A DNA stretch of 56,266 nucleotides from Gnetum montanum (lineage: Eukaryota > Streptophyta > Gnetopsida > Gnetales > Gnetaceae): contig MNCI01002813.1 in NCBI GenBank assembly GCA_015680685.1, positions 958,398 through 1,014,663 on the forward strand, read 5' to 3'. The position numbers were made by a program, and so were the translations under genes. Each line of letters opens with the position of its first letter. The first letter of the stretch is position 1. Shown here in pieces: positions 1 to 10,318 of this stretch. The notes beneath the pieces were generated by a model. That model was given only the letters and a program-made list of their open reading frames with translations, had not been told where the DNA came from and did no database searches.

Positions 1-152
1 TGACAACAACAAGTAAGTCTGGGAAGACAACGAATGATTAACCTCAAATGTTCCATGGGGCGTTTAGGCATTTAGTCTGCGGAGTTCGACCAGATCACGC
101 GTGCTACGCTCGTTTCATATGGTTGAGTGTAGGGGTACCTCGCCACTCATCA
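1..152 (+). repeat. 3' tail of a Ty3/gypsy LTR, cut by window start
   Basis: The segment aligns by eye with the last ~150 bases of the LTRs ending at 33773 and 51912. Shared landmarks are GGGAAGACAACGA, a GGTTGAGTGTAGGGGTAC-like stretch and the terminal CTCATCA. No primer-binding site follows base 152, so it is a 3' LTR or solo LTR rather than a 5' LTR. It keeps more CpG dinucleotides than the other plus-strand copies, which suggests a younger or less methylation-decayed insertion (inference). Confidence 0.75.
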
Positions 153-1583
153 GCAAGAAAAACCTAAAAATGATTATAGTTGGTTTTTAAATAATTTTCC
201 TCTCTTCTTTTTTCTTGGCAATTTTTATTCTTGGTTCACCAATTCTTAAACAAATTTGGAAGACATGATGTAAGCTTAGTAGGTATTGAAATTACAATCA
301 TATTACAATTTCAGATGATATGAAAGAGTTTAGGCTTTTAAATTTTCTCATATACAATGAGGTGCTAACATAATGGTTAGACTTTTGATTTGGAATTTCT
401 AAGTTATGGGTTCAATTCTAGTAGGCAATGATAAGTTATAAAGTTCTACCTAGACTATATATATGTTGGGAGTGTAGATAAATATAATATTTTAAGATGC
501 CATAGAATGAAAAATTACATTGTATTTATAACCTTATCTAAAAAATCTAAAAAGGATAAGAGATTGATATGAACTAAATGTTCTTTCTTATTAACTATTG
601 ACTCATTAATCTTTTAATCCTTAATGGAAATGACACCTAAGAGATTCAAAGACCAAGGTAGAAGAAATGATAATGAACTTGATATTCCAATGCATGCAAA
701 GGTTGGCATATAACTATTGGGGTTGACGTAAATGTATCGACACAATACTCGTTTTGGCTTATAAAGATATACATTGGGATAAGAAGAATTAATTAGTTTT
801 AGTCAACAGTAGTCAGTTTTTTATGATTTTATGATTTCTTGTCATGATTTCAGAGCAGTCAACTAGTGACTGTAGTATGTGCAATTATCCAAAATCTTCA
901 TTCAAATGGTTGTGTCTAGATGTATCTATGAACAGCAATAAAGATTGAAATTGATTTAAATTAGATTTACTTTTATTGCAATTTATTTTCAATCCTATTT
1001 ATTAATATTATTTAGTATAACATTAACATTTTCTCTTGCATCAGTCATGGGAGAATGACTACATCAACAGCTCAAGCATTAACTATGATTAACTTAATAA
1101 TCCCCACAGTTAATTTACTTTGGTTCGTTTGATTAACTGATCAAAAGGTTGATGAAGCAAGCGTTCACCATCATAGAATTGATTTCTATTCCTAGTTTCA
1201 TAATAGCACTGACGACTGTGTACAGAGTCAGCCATGGAAAATCATCCCCCCTTGTCGACTTAAACAATCAGCCACAAGATAAATGCAACATTCAAACACA
1301 AAAAGGCTGCTTCAAGCTTACTATTTGGACTCGTATTGAAAATATGAAAAAAGTCATGGTATACATCTCAACAGACAAAGTTGCTGAGGACTGGGCACAA
1401 CTTTATTCATTTTTATACAAACTGACAACCTTTCCACATCTTGACAAAATTGCAATGTACCCATAGAAAAATATTTTCAAAAAAATTAAAAGACAAGTAA
1501 ACTTCAAAAATCACAAGTCACAATTCTTAATCATGAGTTTTATCCGATAACAAATTGGGGAATTAAAAAAAATTTATGTGCCG
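153..1583. other. Intergenic DNA downstream of the PHD gene
   Basis: I see no gene here. One SINE-like copy lies at 359-480 and is listed separately. Reading frames are short and lack recognisable domains. The 3' UTR and poly(A) site of the minus-strand PHD gene should lie just below 1584, but no convincing poly(A) signal could be chosen. Confidence 0.5.
359..480 (+). repeat. tRNA-derived SINE-like repeat, isolated copy
   Basis: It begins GAGGTGCTAACATAATGG (A-box-like) and carries GGGTTCAATTCTAG (B-box-like), followed by the AAGTTATAAAGTTCTA and GGACTATATAT-type tail shared with the cluster at 12.6-15.1 kb. The A/B box spacing fits a tRNA-derived SINE. No intact tRNA cloverleaf is present. 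Confidence 0.55.
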
Positions 1584-3984
1584 CTATACATTGGCGTATT
1601 CTTTCATTCGCCTCTCAATTTCTGCTGTATCCAATTCCTGCATAAATTATCGACTTGTCATCTTCTATAAAAATCACAAGAGAAGGCACATAGTCTCCGA
1701 TAAAATGCAGGAGATTGACTATTACAGACGTCCAACATATGTCCAAACATATTGAAAATACAAGTATTGAATGGAATTAAATAGAAAGAATTCAAATTTG
1801 AAGGTTTCATTATACTAGAAAGGAGTACCAATAAAACAATATCATAATCATAAAAACCTCTAATGTCAATCAAGAGATATATTACCTGTGGTACTTGACA
1901 ATCTGCATGATGTGGATCCCATACAACTGCACAAGAACAATCCCATTTTTCAGTCTGGACAACTGATAAAGGAGCCCTGTATATGTCAACAGGTTAACGC
2001 AGGCACAAAGGCAAGCATAAAAAACTAATCAGAACTTTAACGTTTTCATTAGATTAATTTTCCTAATGATTGTATCACGTCCATTTATTGAATTACACTT
2101 ACATAACCAGCAAATAAGACACAAAACCTTCTGTGTGTTTTTAAAATATCAAGGTTACCTTCGCCTCTTTCCACATAAAATATCCATTTTTGCTATCTGG
2201 CCATCTGAGCACATTCCTCCTTTGCTTACGAGCACACCTGTACATCGAAGCCAATTTTCTTGGGAACCTTGTGGTAGTGTTTGTGCAGGTTTCCAATCTT
2301 TCTCCCATATATCCTGGAACAACAACGTGACAGTTACATGCTACAGAATAATCTACTGGTCTTCAAACGACAAACATGAACCTAAATGATCTTACTTTCT
2401 TCAATTTCTGTTTTGCAAGTTTTTCCTCCTGCTCCATCTCTTCATGAGACACTGTAAACCCCTCACACCGGCTTTCGGTAAGCCTGAAATTAAGAACGTA
2501 ACAAATGAATGAAAAAAAATGTGCATATTTTAAGAATTGCAGCACTGAAATTTTAGGAATTAGAATATTAGAAAAATTGGTTGATCAGACAGTAGCGTAT
2601 TTTAGGAATCAAAATATTAGAAAAAATGGTTGATCAAACAGTAGTGGTCATAATTATGGACCATACGTTGACGTTCCTGAGGAAATTAAAGGATTTCAAC
2701 ATACTCTGGGAAGTTTGTGAGGGAGTCTGTTACATCAGCTTGGAAACCATTGCCAATTCGAACTTGTGGTGTGTAATACATATGAGCATCCCTTAACTGT
2801 CTGAGGAAATATGAATACCTAGATTCAATCTTACATCTGCTTGGGATTGTTATGGATTTTCTTTTCTTCTTCCAGCATGTGGAACAATACCAGTCTTTAA
2901 ATCTTTCCACCCGACACGGTTTATGACAGCTTAGGTGAGATAATTTTCCACACAAGTCACATATCCAAGATTCTTTGTTCTCAGGTTCTTTACACACTTT
3001 ACAAATTGTGTCGGTAGAACCATCACCAGTGACTCCTGGATGCTCGACTTTTACAATTTTTTGACTGCAACCAACTAATCCATGCTGTAACAAAGTAGAA
3101 ATGCATAATTCTCTAGCTTCCTTACCAAGATCATTTTCTTTGGCATAATTGAGATCTTGAGGTTTTTCAGTGTTAGCCATCTTCAGTTCTGTAGTGCCAG
3201 ACAAGACTTCTGTATTATAAGAATGCTCCTTCTCACTCACCTCAGAATCCAAAGAATTAAAAATTCCAGGAGCCTTTCTGCAGTTCTTCCGGAAATAAAC
3301 TTTAGTACCACTGTACTTTTGCCTTGCTAGTGTCAGCATATGTGAATCATTTGAAAGAATGCTATGATCATCCATGAACAACAATTTGCTTTCTCTTCCT
3401 CTAGCTGAACAGGCAGGAGCTTCAGTCTCACTTTTACTATCATGATTCTTTCCACTCTCTGATGGCAAAATCTTCAATGGTATATTAGCAGTTGAGTCTA
3501 TACTTGGTATACAATTAAGAACAGGTTGAACCATCCTGTTTGAATCATGAATGTCCTTGCAGGAACAAGAATCTTCTCCTGCACGCTTGAGAATACGCTT
3601 CTTTTTCTGTGGATCTGACTCCCCGATATCATCACCTTTAACCGGAAAATCCTCCATATGTAATCTCTTTCGCGTACATTGCGTTCCTTGTTTGCCTTTC
3701 TTTTCCGGGACCTTAGTTGTGGCCAACCTTAATTGTTTATGCATCTCTTTTACTGGAATGCAATCGCAATACTGTGATTGATGGTCGGTGAAAATTCCTC
3801 TCTTCTTAATGTCTTCAACCTTGTAAAAATTTGCATGGCTTCTCGAACTTTTTGTATTGGATTCTAACTGAGAGAAAACCCTAGTCTGCTTATCTCCTGG
3901 ACCAGAAGGAGATTTTTCATTTTTTTCATTCTCTGATAGTTTCGCCACAGTAGAACAAGGATTATTAAGCTCTCCAAAAGCCAT
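1584..3984 (-). CDS. PHD-finger protein with C-terminal CW-like zinc finger, five exons, At1g77250-like
   Basis: Predicted exons on the minus strand are 3984-2705, 2483-2396, 2313-2159, 1976-1886 and 1637-1584. All four introns are GT-AG with matching phases, and the joined CDS of 1668 bases has no internal stop and gives 555 residues. Residues ~1-320 are low-complexity, basic and serine-rich, with NLS-like KKKRILKR (127-134) and KKKRK (372-376). A C4HC3 PHD finger uses C328, C331, C342, C345, H350, C353, C367 and C370. The C-terminus (W477, C480, C503 in LCGKRRRAP, W519, C521, C534, then VPQEL) has the order of a CW zinc finger with a long insert after the first cysteine. PHD and CW modules usually read histone H3 tails, so a nuclear chromatin role is likely (inference). 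The architecture resembles Arabidopsis PHD finger protein At1g77250 as I recall it. The start is the first ATG of the long exon; a noncoding 5' exon is possible. No disabling mutation was seen. Confidence 0.9.
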
Positions 3985-4924
3985 ATAAATATGATATATG
4001 ATTTCTTCACAGGTTAACGATATGAGAATTGCTTGTCAAAATTTAAAAAATGATTTGACATAAAACAAGCAATGAAGCAATGAGATAGTGATTCTTGATC
4101 AACCTGATAATGCATGAAAGAGTAAACATTAGCCTTCTATTAACACATTAAAATAATGGCCATTGCGGAACATTATAAAACAGAGATACACAGTACCATG
4201 TTCACAAATGACGATTCAAGAATTTTAAAGACAATTTTAATGTGAAAATGTTTGAAAGAGAGCATATGAATTAACTCTGGGTTTTTCTAATGATTTGCAG
4301 GATTATTTTCAGCCGGACAAGTTTCAATGTGGAAATTTTTGAGAGAGAAATCCAAGCAATTTCCTTTGCACGTATTGTTTGCGTGTAAATAAGCCATATA
4401 AGAAGGCAACGCTAAAATTCAAAATTTTTAAAAAGAAGCACATGCACACATTTCATAATACTGAAGTGAAAAATGATCAAGGTATCTTTACTGTAAATAT
4501 CAGGAAGTGGTAATATAAATTAACTCTAGGCTTTTCTAATGATTTATAGAATTATTTTTAGCAGGACAAACAGGAATACTTTATAATCTACTAGGGTGTT
4601 TGGGTTGAGTTGGTCTGACGAGTCAGATTCTCTTGGTTTTCACTTCCATAATGGACATAAGCAACTCTAGCCCAGATTATTACCTTACTGTGTTTTTTGG
4701 ATGTTCTACATGTGGTTGTATTTGAATCTGATTCTCACATTTTTAGCCATGATAGTAGCAGCAATGTGCAAATAGAGGATTTAGCTTTCTATTTATTATG
4801 TTTGCATTTTCAGGGTGGCTTGTTTTCACTATCCACTGAGGATTTAACCTTCATAGTTCTTTTTTTATATATATAATCAAAGTGTCAATGGAATAATGCA
4901 AGGGTATCAGTGAGTCTTGCAGTC
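3985..4924. promoter_or_regulatory. Upstream region of the PHD gene, no defined promoter element
   Basis: About 0.9 kb separates the PHD start codon from the copia insertion at 4925. It must hold the core promoter and 5' UTR unless a distant 5' exon exists. I could not fix a TATA box or start site. It contains a ~57-base direct repeat (4269-4325 and 4517-4573). The copia element now separates this stretch from sequence beyond 10318. Confidence 0.35.
4269..4573 (+). repeat. Direct repeat pair, ~57 bp, upstream of the PHD gene
   Basis: The copies at 4269-4325 and 4517-4573 share AATTAACTCT, then TTTTTCTAATGATTT or TTTTCTAATGATTT, then GATTATTTTCAGC or AATTATTTTTAGC and GGACAA. They are 248 bases apart and differ at several sites. 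The origin is unknown; it may be an old local duplication or two fragments of one repeat. Confidence 0.6.
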
Positions 4925-5519
4925 GATTAATAATAGTGTACAATGCAAGAGATGTTTTAGCATGTTTTGTAGTCAAAGAACCAAAGTCATGCATTCAATT
5001 TGTCTTCTTTTGTTACAAAAAGCCAAAAACCAAATTATTTTTTATTTAATGAATTGATTGTCAGATGTAGTTTATTTTGGCCCCACTTCATCCCTCTTTT
5101 TCAAAATTAATTCATTAATCTCCTAGTCTGCCCAATTATTTCCCATAAGTACAAACGCCATATGATGTCGTAATGACTTTGCATTTTGGCAATAAAGATT
5201 GGATATAAATTCTTCAGCTTTCTTTCCCTATCACTTCTCACATTCTCTCATCTGAAATAATTCAGAAGTCATCAAATTCTCACCAAGTTTCTCTCATTTA
5301 TCATCTGCAATTAACTACCTGATCAACTATTCTTCAAATTCAACAACAATCATCATTATTGTCATTCACTCATCAATATTGAAGATCCAGCAAATGCAAT
5401 AACCAATTTGACTCCATTTAATTTTAGAATCTCCTCACCAAAAAGTCCAAAAGTCATCAACATTAATCAACAGATTTCTATTTCAGTTCTTCATATGAGA
5501 AATTCAGAATCCATTAACA
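4925..5519 (+). repeat. 5' LTR of the copia element
   Basis: It pairs with 9710-10318: both copies carry AATAGTGT, CAATGCAAGAGATG, TTCAATTTGTCTTCTTTT and AATTCAGAATCCAT. The outer terminal TG seen in a related copia (50857) has become GA or TA here. The inner end is ACA just before the primer-binding site. Confidence 0.85.
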
Positions 5520-5520
5520 T

Positions 5521-5533
5521 TGATATCAGAGCC
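5521..5533 (+). promoter_or_regulatory. Primer-binding site, initiator-Met tRNA type
   Basis: TGATATCAGAGCC directly follows the 5' LTR and differs by one base from the usual copia primer-binding site. In a live element it would anneal tRNA-iMet to prime minus-strand DNA. Confidence 0.75.
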
Positions 5534-5543
5534 AGTGTCACTA

Positions 5544-6503
5544 TGAGTTCCAATAAGGAAAATGCAAAATGTCTCATTATCTTCAACAGGACACAAGATT
5601 TCATTCTTTGGAAAGACATGATGAAAGACTTCCTGGAAGTAAAAGATGTCTACGAGACTATTGAACTGGAAGAAACTCCTCCCAAACCTATTTCAAGTGA
5701 AAAAGATAAAGATGAAAACGATCCTTCCATAAATGAATTGCTAGAAGAAGGTAATTAGAAAAAAAAGCCTCGCTTGCAAAAATGATCATCATCTTCACTG
5801 TATCAGAAACTATAGCAGGAAATCTATGCTCTCTAAAGGCCTCCAAACAAATATAGGAAAGGTTATGTTCAGACTATCTTGGAAACTCAAAAAATCAACA
5901 CACCAAAGAGCTGTTATACAAAATACAATTTGACAAACTTGAAATAAAGAATGATGAACATATTGAAGATTTCTTCATAAGAATGTATGAATGTATTAAA
6001 CACATTGATGAGTTTGGATGTAACTTCACATAGCACCAAAAGTCCAAAAAGTTATGGCAACATTCTACAATGATCACAAATATCAAAACATGATGATGAA
6101 TTTTCTCCAAAACAAAGTGTTCACACAATTCACAGTTGACAATTTAGTATCACAAACCAGAACCCTAGAAAAACTGAAGTCAAATATGTCTGAGAAAGAT
6201 CAAGTTTTTGCTGCTAGCAAAGGAAAATGTAGAATTAATAGAGGAAGAGGAAGGTTTAATAGAACAAATTTCCAAAATCAAAATTTTCATAACAATCAAG
6301 ACATTATAGAAACTCCCACAAGAGACACAAGGGGCAGAGGTTTCACAAGAGGAAGAGGGAGCAACCAAGATCAGAGGAATACACAATCAAACAACTCCAG
6401 TCCATTCTACATGTTTTGCAAAATGAGAAGACAGAAACTTGCTCGCCTAAAATTGGTTTTGAAGCACTTCAACTTCAAAACAAATACCAGGCGGAGGCTT
6501 TAA
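5544..6503 (+). pseudogene. Copia gag, broken
   Basis: The frame begins ATG at 5544 soon after the primer-binding site, with an acidic N-terminal segment containing WKDMMKDFL, typical of copia gag (UBN2-like). A stop follows GN at 5756. The frame resumes at ~5880-6040 (KELLYKIQFDKLEI) and again from 6054, ending in a Gly/Arg-rich nucleic-acid-binding tail (GRGRFNR, RGRGFTRGRG). The expected CCHC knuckle near 6410 is degraded to FCKM. At least two frame breaks make it non-functional. Confidence 0.75.
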
Positions 6504-7099
6504 ACAGATCTTTAAGTTGTTTGGAGGGCCACCCAAAAGATGTATATGTTGCATAACCGATTAAACTTACAAGTAAAGAAGATATAATCAAATACTATAA
6601 TCAAACAAAATTCTTGGGTTATAAATAGCGGATGCTCAAATCACACGACACCTTATAAATCTCATGCTCTCAATTATAAACCTAATAGAATTAGCAACAT
6701 CAAAACTGGCTGAGGCAACTTTCTCAAAATAGAAGAAGTAGGAGATTGCACTATAGGCCTACCCAACAACAAAGTCATAGCCATTATTGAAATGCTTCAT
6801 GTTATAAATCTTTCAAATCCCATACTTTTAGTTGGACAAGTGGCTAGAAAAGGGATTGATATAAATTCCAGAAATGAAGGATGTGTAATCACAAAGCCAA
6901 ATGGAGAAGAGGTCATCAAAATCAAAGCTTACAACAACCAAATTTATTGCATAGACTGTGACTATTTTGACTTAAAAGGCAATCCCATTGGCATTATCAA
7001 TGGTACTCAAGATTCCAAAGAACTCACTGTTCAAATAACGAAACCTGAAGATAGATCAGACAAACTTATTTCTCATACGACTTAATGACATCATCATCC

Positions 7100-7852
7100 A
7101 TCTATGAATGAAGAGAGGCAAAATATGGCACAAAAGATTAGGCCATACATCATATAATATTATTGAAAAAATGGAAAATTTGAAAATGGCAATTTCCAAA
7201 TCAAAGAAACGCCAAATGAAAATTATGAAATTTGCATTCAAGGGAAGCAAACCAACAGTCTTCATACCATGGCCATGCAAAGAAAAGACAAGCTTCTTGA
7301 GCTTATCCACATGGATATTATTGGTCCTATGCCAACCACTTCAATTGGAGGAGCAAATTACTCTCTTGTAATGATAGATGACTACACCAAAGTCACTTGG
7401 ACATACAACATAACCAAGGATGAAGCCTTTAACCAGTGTAGCGATTTTACACCATTATGCACAATACCATGAATCTCACAATAAATGCCATCAGGTTATA
7501 CAGAGGAGGAGAGTTCATTAACAATAATTTTGAAGATTTATGTTCAAAATAAGGAAACTTTCACCAAACAACATGTGGGTACAATTCTCAATTGAATGGA
7601 AGTGTAGAAAGGAAAAATAGAACCCTCCAAGATATGATGAGATGCCTTTTGAAAAATATGCAATTACCAAATAGATATTGGAACATGGCCATGATTATGG
7701 CAACCTACATAATAAATAGAATCGTCAGAAGCAGCAACAAAGACAAGTCCTCTTATGAACTTCTCGATCATAAGCTACCAAAAATTAAACACATGATGGC
7801 ATTTGGATATCATTGTTATGCAAAACTCCAAAACAATTTCTGGACAAGCTAA
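7100..7852 (+). pseudogene. Copia integrase (GAG-pre-integrase plus core), broken
   Basis: The GAG-pre-integrase motif WHKRLGH is at ~7128-7148. Core segments follow in shifted frames: LELIHMDIIGPMP (~7293) and VMIDDYTK (~7367), then NGSVERKNRTLQDMMRC (~7592) and a typical C-terminal stretch to 7852. The order matches copia integrase, but the core is split by a stop near 7470 and a lost stretch before 7592. Integrase would insert the element cDNA. Confidence 0.8.
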
Positions 7853-8149
7853 ACAACAGAGGGAAAAATGTATATTTCTTCACTATAACACAAAAACAAG
7901 TGGCTACAAATGTTATGAACCAGCTGAGCATAAATGGTATTCCTCTAGGATCATAACATTTATTAAAGACAAATTTGGCATAAAAAAGCCTCATCAAAAC
8001 AATGCAAAATTTGAAACTCAAATGAACCCAAATTCTTGAACTCAAAGAGACCATCCCTAAGAGCAAATTTTGGACATGAGTTTTAAAAGAAGAACAACCA
8101 ATCCCAATACAATCAAAAATCTTGACTATTCAGCTCTTAATCAAGAACC

Positions 8150-8930
8150 ATCCAACATAGAAGAAGCCCTAAGAATCAAAGTATGGAAGCAAACCATAGA
8201 CAAAGAATATGAGGCTATTATGAAGAACAATACATAGAAGCTTGTTGATAAACCAAAAGGAAAAAAGGTTATTGATTGCAAATAGTTGTACAAGACAAAA
8301 TTTAATGAAAAAGAAGAAGTCATCAAACATAAAGCAAGACTGGTAGCAAGAGGTTTTAGATAAAAGAAACATATTGACTATGAAGAAATATTTGTACTGG
8401 TGGCAAAGTTTGAAACCATAAAGCTTATCCTTTCAATAGTTGCTCATCAAAATCTAAAATTTCATCAAATGGATGTCAATTATAGTCTTTAATGGATACA
8501 TAAATAAAGAAGTTTATGTCCAACACCCAGAAGGATATAAAATCAAAGGAAAAGAGGGCAAAGTTTGCAAACTAAAAAAGGTTTTATATGGTCCAAAATA
8601 AGCACCTCGAGCATGGTTTCTTAGAATCAATGATTTCCTTTTGAAAAAAAATTATTCATCATGCATGTTCGAACCAACTCTATACTACAAACATGACAAA
8701 AATGATTTTCATAATAATATCTATTTATGTTGATGACCTAGATTTTACTAAAACAAGTAATAACTTGTTGGAAGAATTTAAATTAGATATAAAGAACAAA
8801 TTTAAAATGAAAGACCTTAGAGAACTAAATTACTTCCTAGGTATTCAAGTTGAATAAGAAAAGGAAGGCATCAAGGTGCATCAAACTAAGTATGTAGAAT
8901 GCATTTGAAAAATACAACTTCATCAAAACA
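8150..8930 (+). pseudogene. Copia reverse transcriptase, broken
   Basis: Recognisable pieces are AWKQTI-like text with DKEYEAI (~8190), KHKARLVARGF (~8330) and FHQMDV (~8460). The catalytic YVDD is encoded at 8726-8737. Several stops and at least two frameshifts interrupt it. RT lies after integrase, which confirms copia rather than gypsy order. Confidence 0.8.
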
Positions 8931-8989
8931 CCCAGCTCTCAACTGCCTCACAAATCAATCTTGAAAACAAAGACATTACTCCTCTTGTT

Positions 8990-9679
8990 CATGCAACAAT
9001 GTATAGAAGTATGATAGAATCACTCAGATTTCTCTGCCACACTAGACTTGAATTAGAATTTGCAACATCTCTCCTCTCACGATTTATGCAAGAACCAAGG
9101 GAATCACATCTCAAGGCTCTTATTCGTGTCCTAAAATATGTTAGAGGGACTATAAATTATGGCCTGAATTATACCAATGTAGATGGGAATTTTCATGCCT
9201 ACGCAAATGCTAATTGGGGAGGAGACAGTGACATCAGAAAATCAACCTCATGTGCAATCATTTTCCATAGAAAAAATGCAATGTATTGGAAATCCAAGAA
9301 ACAAACTTCAATCAGTCTTTCAATATGTAAAGTAGAATTCATTGTCATGGCATAATGCACTTAACATATCCTTTGGCTCAGGAAGCTTATGACACATCTT
9401 GGATTCTATGTTGACTCACCCATCTATTTCTCATGTGAGAATACATCAGCTATAAAACTATCCAATGAACATGTTCTTCATAAAAAATTAAAAAAAAATG
9501 ATATAAAATATTACTTCATAAAGCAAAAAATGGATGAGGAAAATATTAAACCTATTCATGTAGAATCAAACAATCATTTGGCTAATTTATTGACAAAATC
9601 TCTCTTATATTACAGAAATAAGTACCTTTACAACGGTATAGGTACCCTAAAGACATTAAAGACAAGGAAAGGAGAATGA
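8990..9679 (+). pseudogene. Copia RNase H region, broken
   Basis: Two frames (8999-9355 and 9389-9679), separated by a stop near 9353, carry the standard copia C-terminal block: SLRFLCHTR, HAYANANWGGD, STSCAIIFHR, then AIKLSNEHVLHKKLKKNDIK and a run ending just before the polypurine tract. It is better preserved than the RT. Confidence 0.85.
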
Positions 9680-9709
9680 GAAACTTGCATTCCACCCTTA
9701 AGGAGGGAC

Positions 9710-10318
9710 TATTAATAATAGTGTGCAATGCAAGAGATGCTTCAATATGTTTTATAGTCAAGGTACCAAAGTCATGTATTCAATTTGTCTTCTTTTATTA
9801 CAAAAAGCTAAAAACCAAATTATATTTTATTTTATAAATTGATGTGCAAATGTACTTTATTTTAGCCCCAATTCATCCCTATTTTTCAAAATATATTCAT
9901 TTTTATCATTGGGGAATGACTTTTCATTATCCCCTACTATGGACCCATTCATTTCCCATAAATACCAACACCATACCATTTTGTAATGACTTTGCAATTT
10001 GGCAATAAAAATTGGATACGAATTCTTCAGCTTTCTTTCCCTCTCTTACTTTTCACGTTCTCTGATCTAAACTGATTTAGAATTCATAAAATTCTCACCA
10101 AGTTTCTCTCTTTAATCATCTACAATTAACTACCTGATCAACTATTCATCAAATTCAACAACAACAATCATCGTTACTGGCATTCACTCATCAATCTATT
10201 GAAGATCTAGCAAATGCCACAGTTGATTTGACTCAATTTCTGAATCTCCTCACCAGAAAGTCTAAAAAACTGATTCCTATTTCAATTCTTCATCAAAAAA
10301 TTCAGAATCCATCTTCCA
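9710..10318 (+). repeat. 3' LTR of the copia element
   Basis: It is the partner of 4925-5519, begins TATTAATAATAGTG after AAGGAGGGAC and ends at TTCCA. The starting dinucleotide is TA rather than TG. It is about 14 bases longer than the 5' LTR. Confidence 0.85.

Larger units (their letters stand above)
4925..10318 (+). mobile_element. Ty1/copia LTR retrotransposon, full length but decayed
   Basis: LTRs lie at ~4925-5519 and ~9710-10318. A primer-binding site (TGATATCAGAGCC, close to the initiator-Met tRNA type TGGTATCAGAGC) sits at 5521-5533, and a polypurine tract (AAGGAGGGAC) at ~9700-9709. Domain order is gag, protease, integrase, RT, RNase H, which defines copia. All coding domains carry stops and frameshifts, so it cannot move on its own. 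Between the first ~107 aligned LTR bases I count 11 differences, 10 of them transitions, pointing to an old insertion with methylation-type decay. No convincing target-site duplication was found. Confidence 0.9.

Noticed and set aside
1149-1466. 105-residue plus-strand frame
   Set aside because: No domain, no splice or promoter context, composition like random AT-rich DNA; lies downstream of the PHD gene on the opposite strand.
2066-2389. Plus-strand frame overlapping PHD exon 3
   Set aside because: Antisense shadow of a well-supported exon and intron.
3551-3781. Plus-strand frame inside PHD exon 1
   Set aside because: Antisense shadow of coding sequence with a consistent minus-strand frame.
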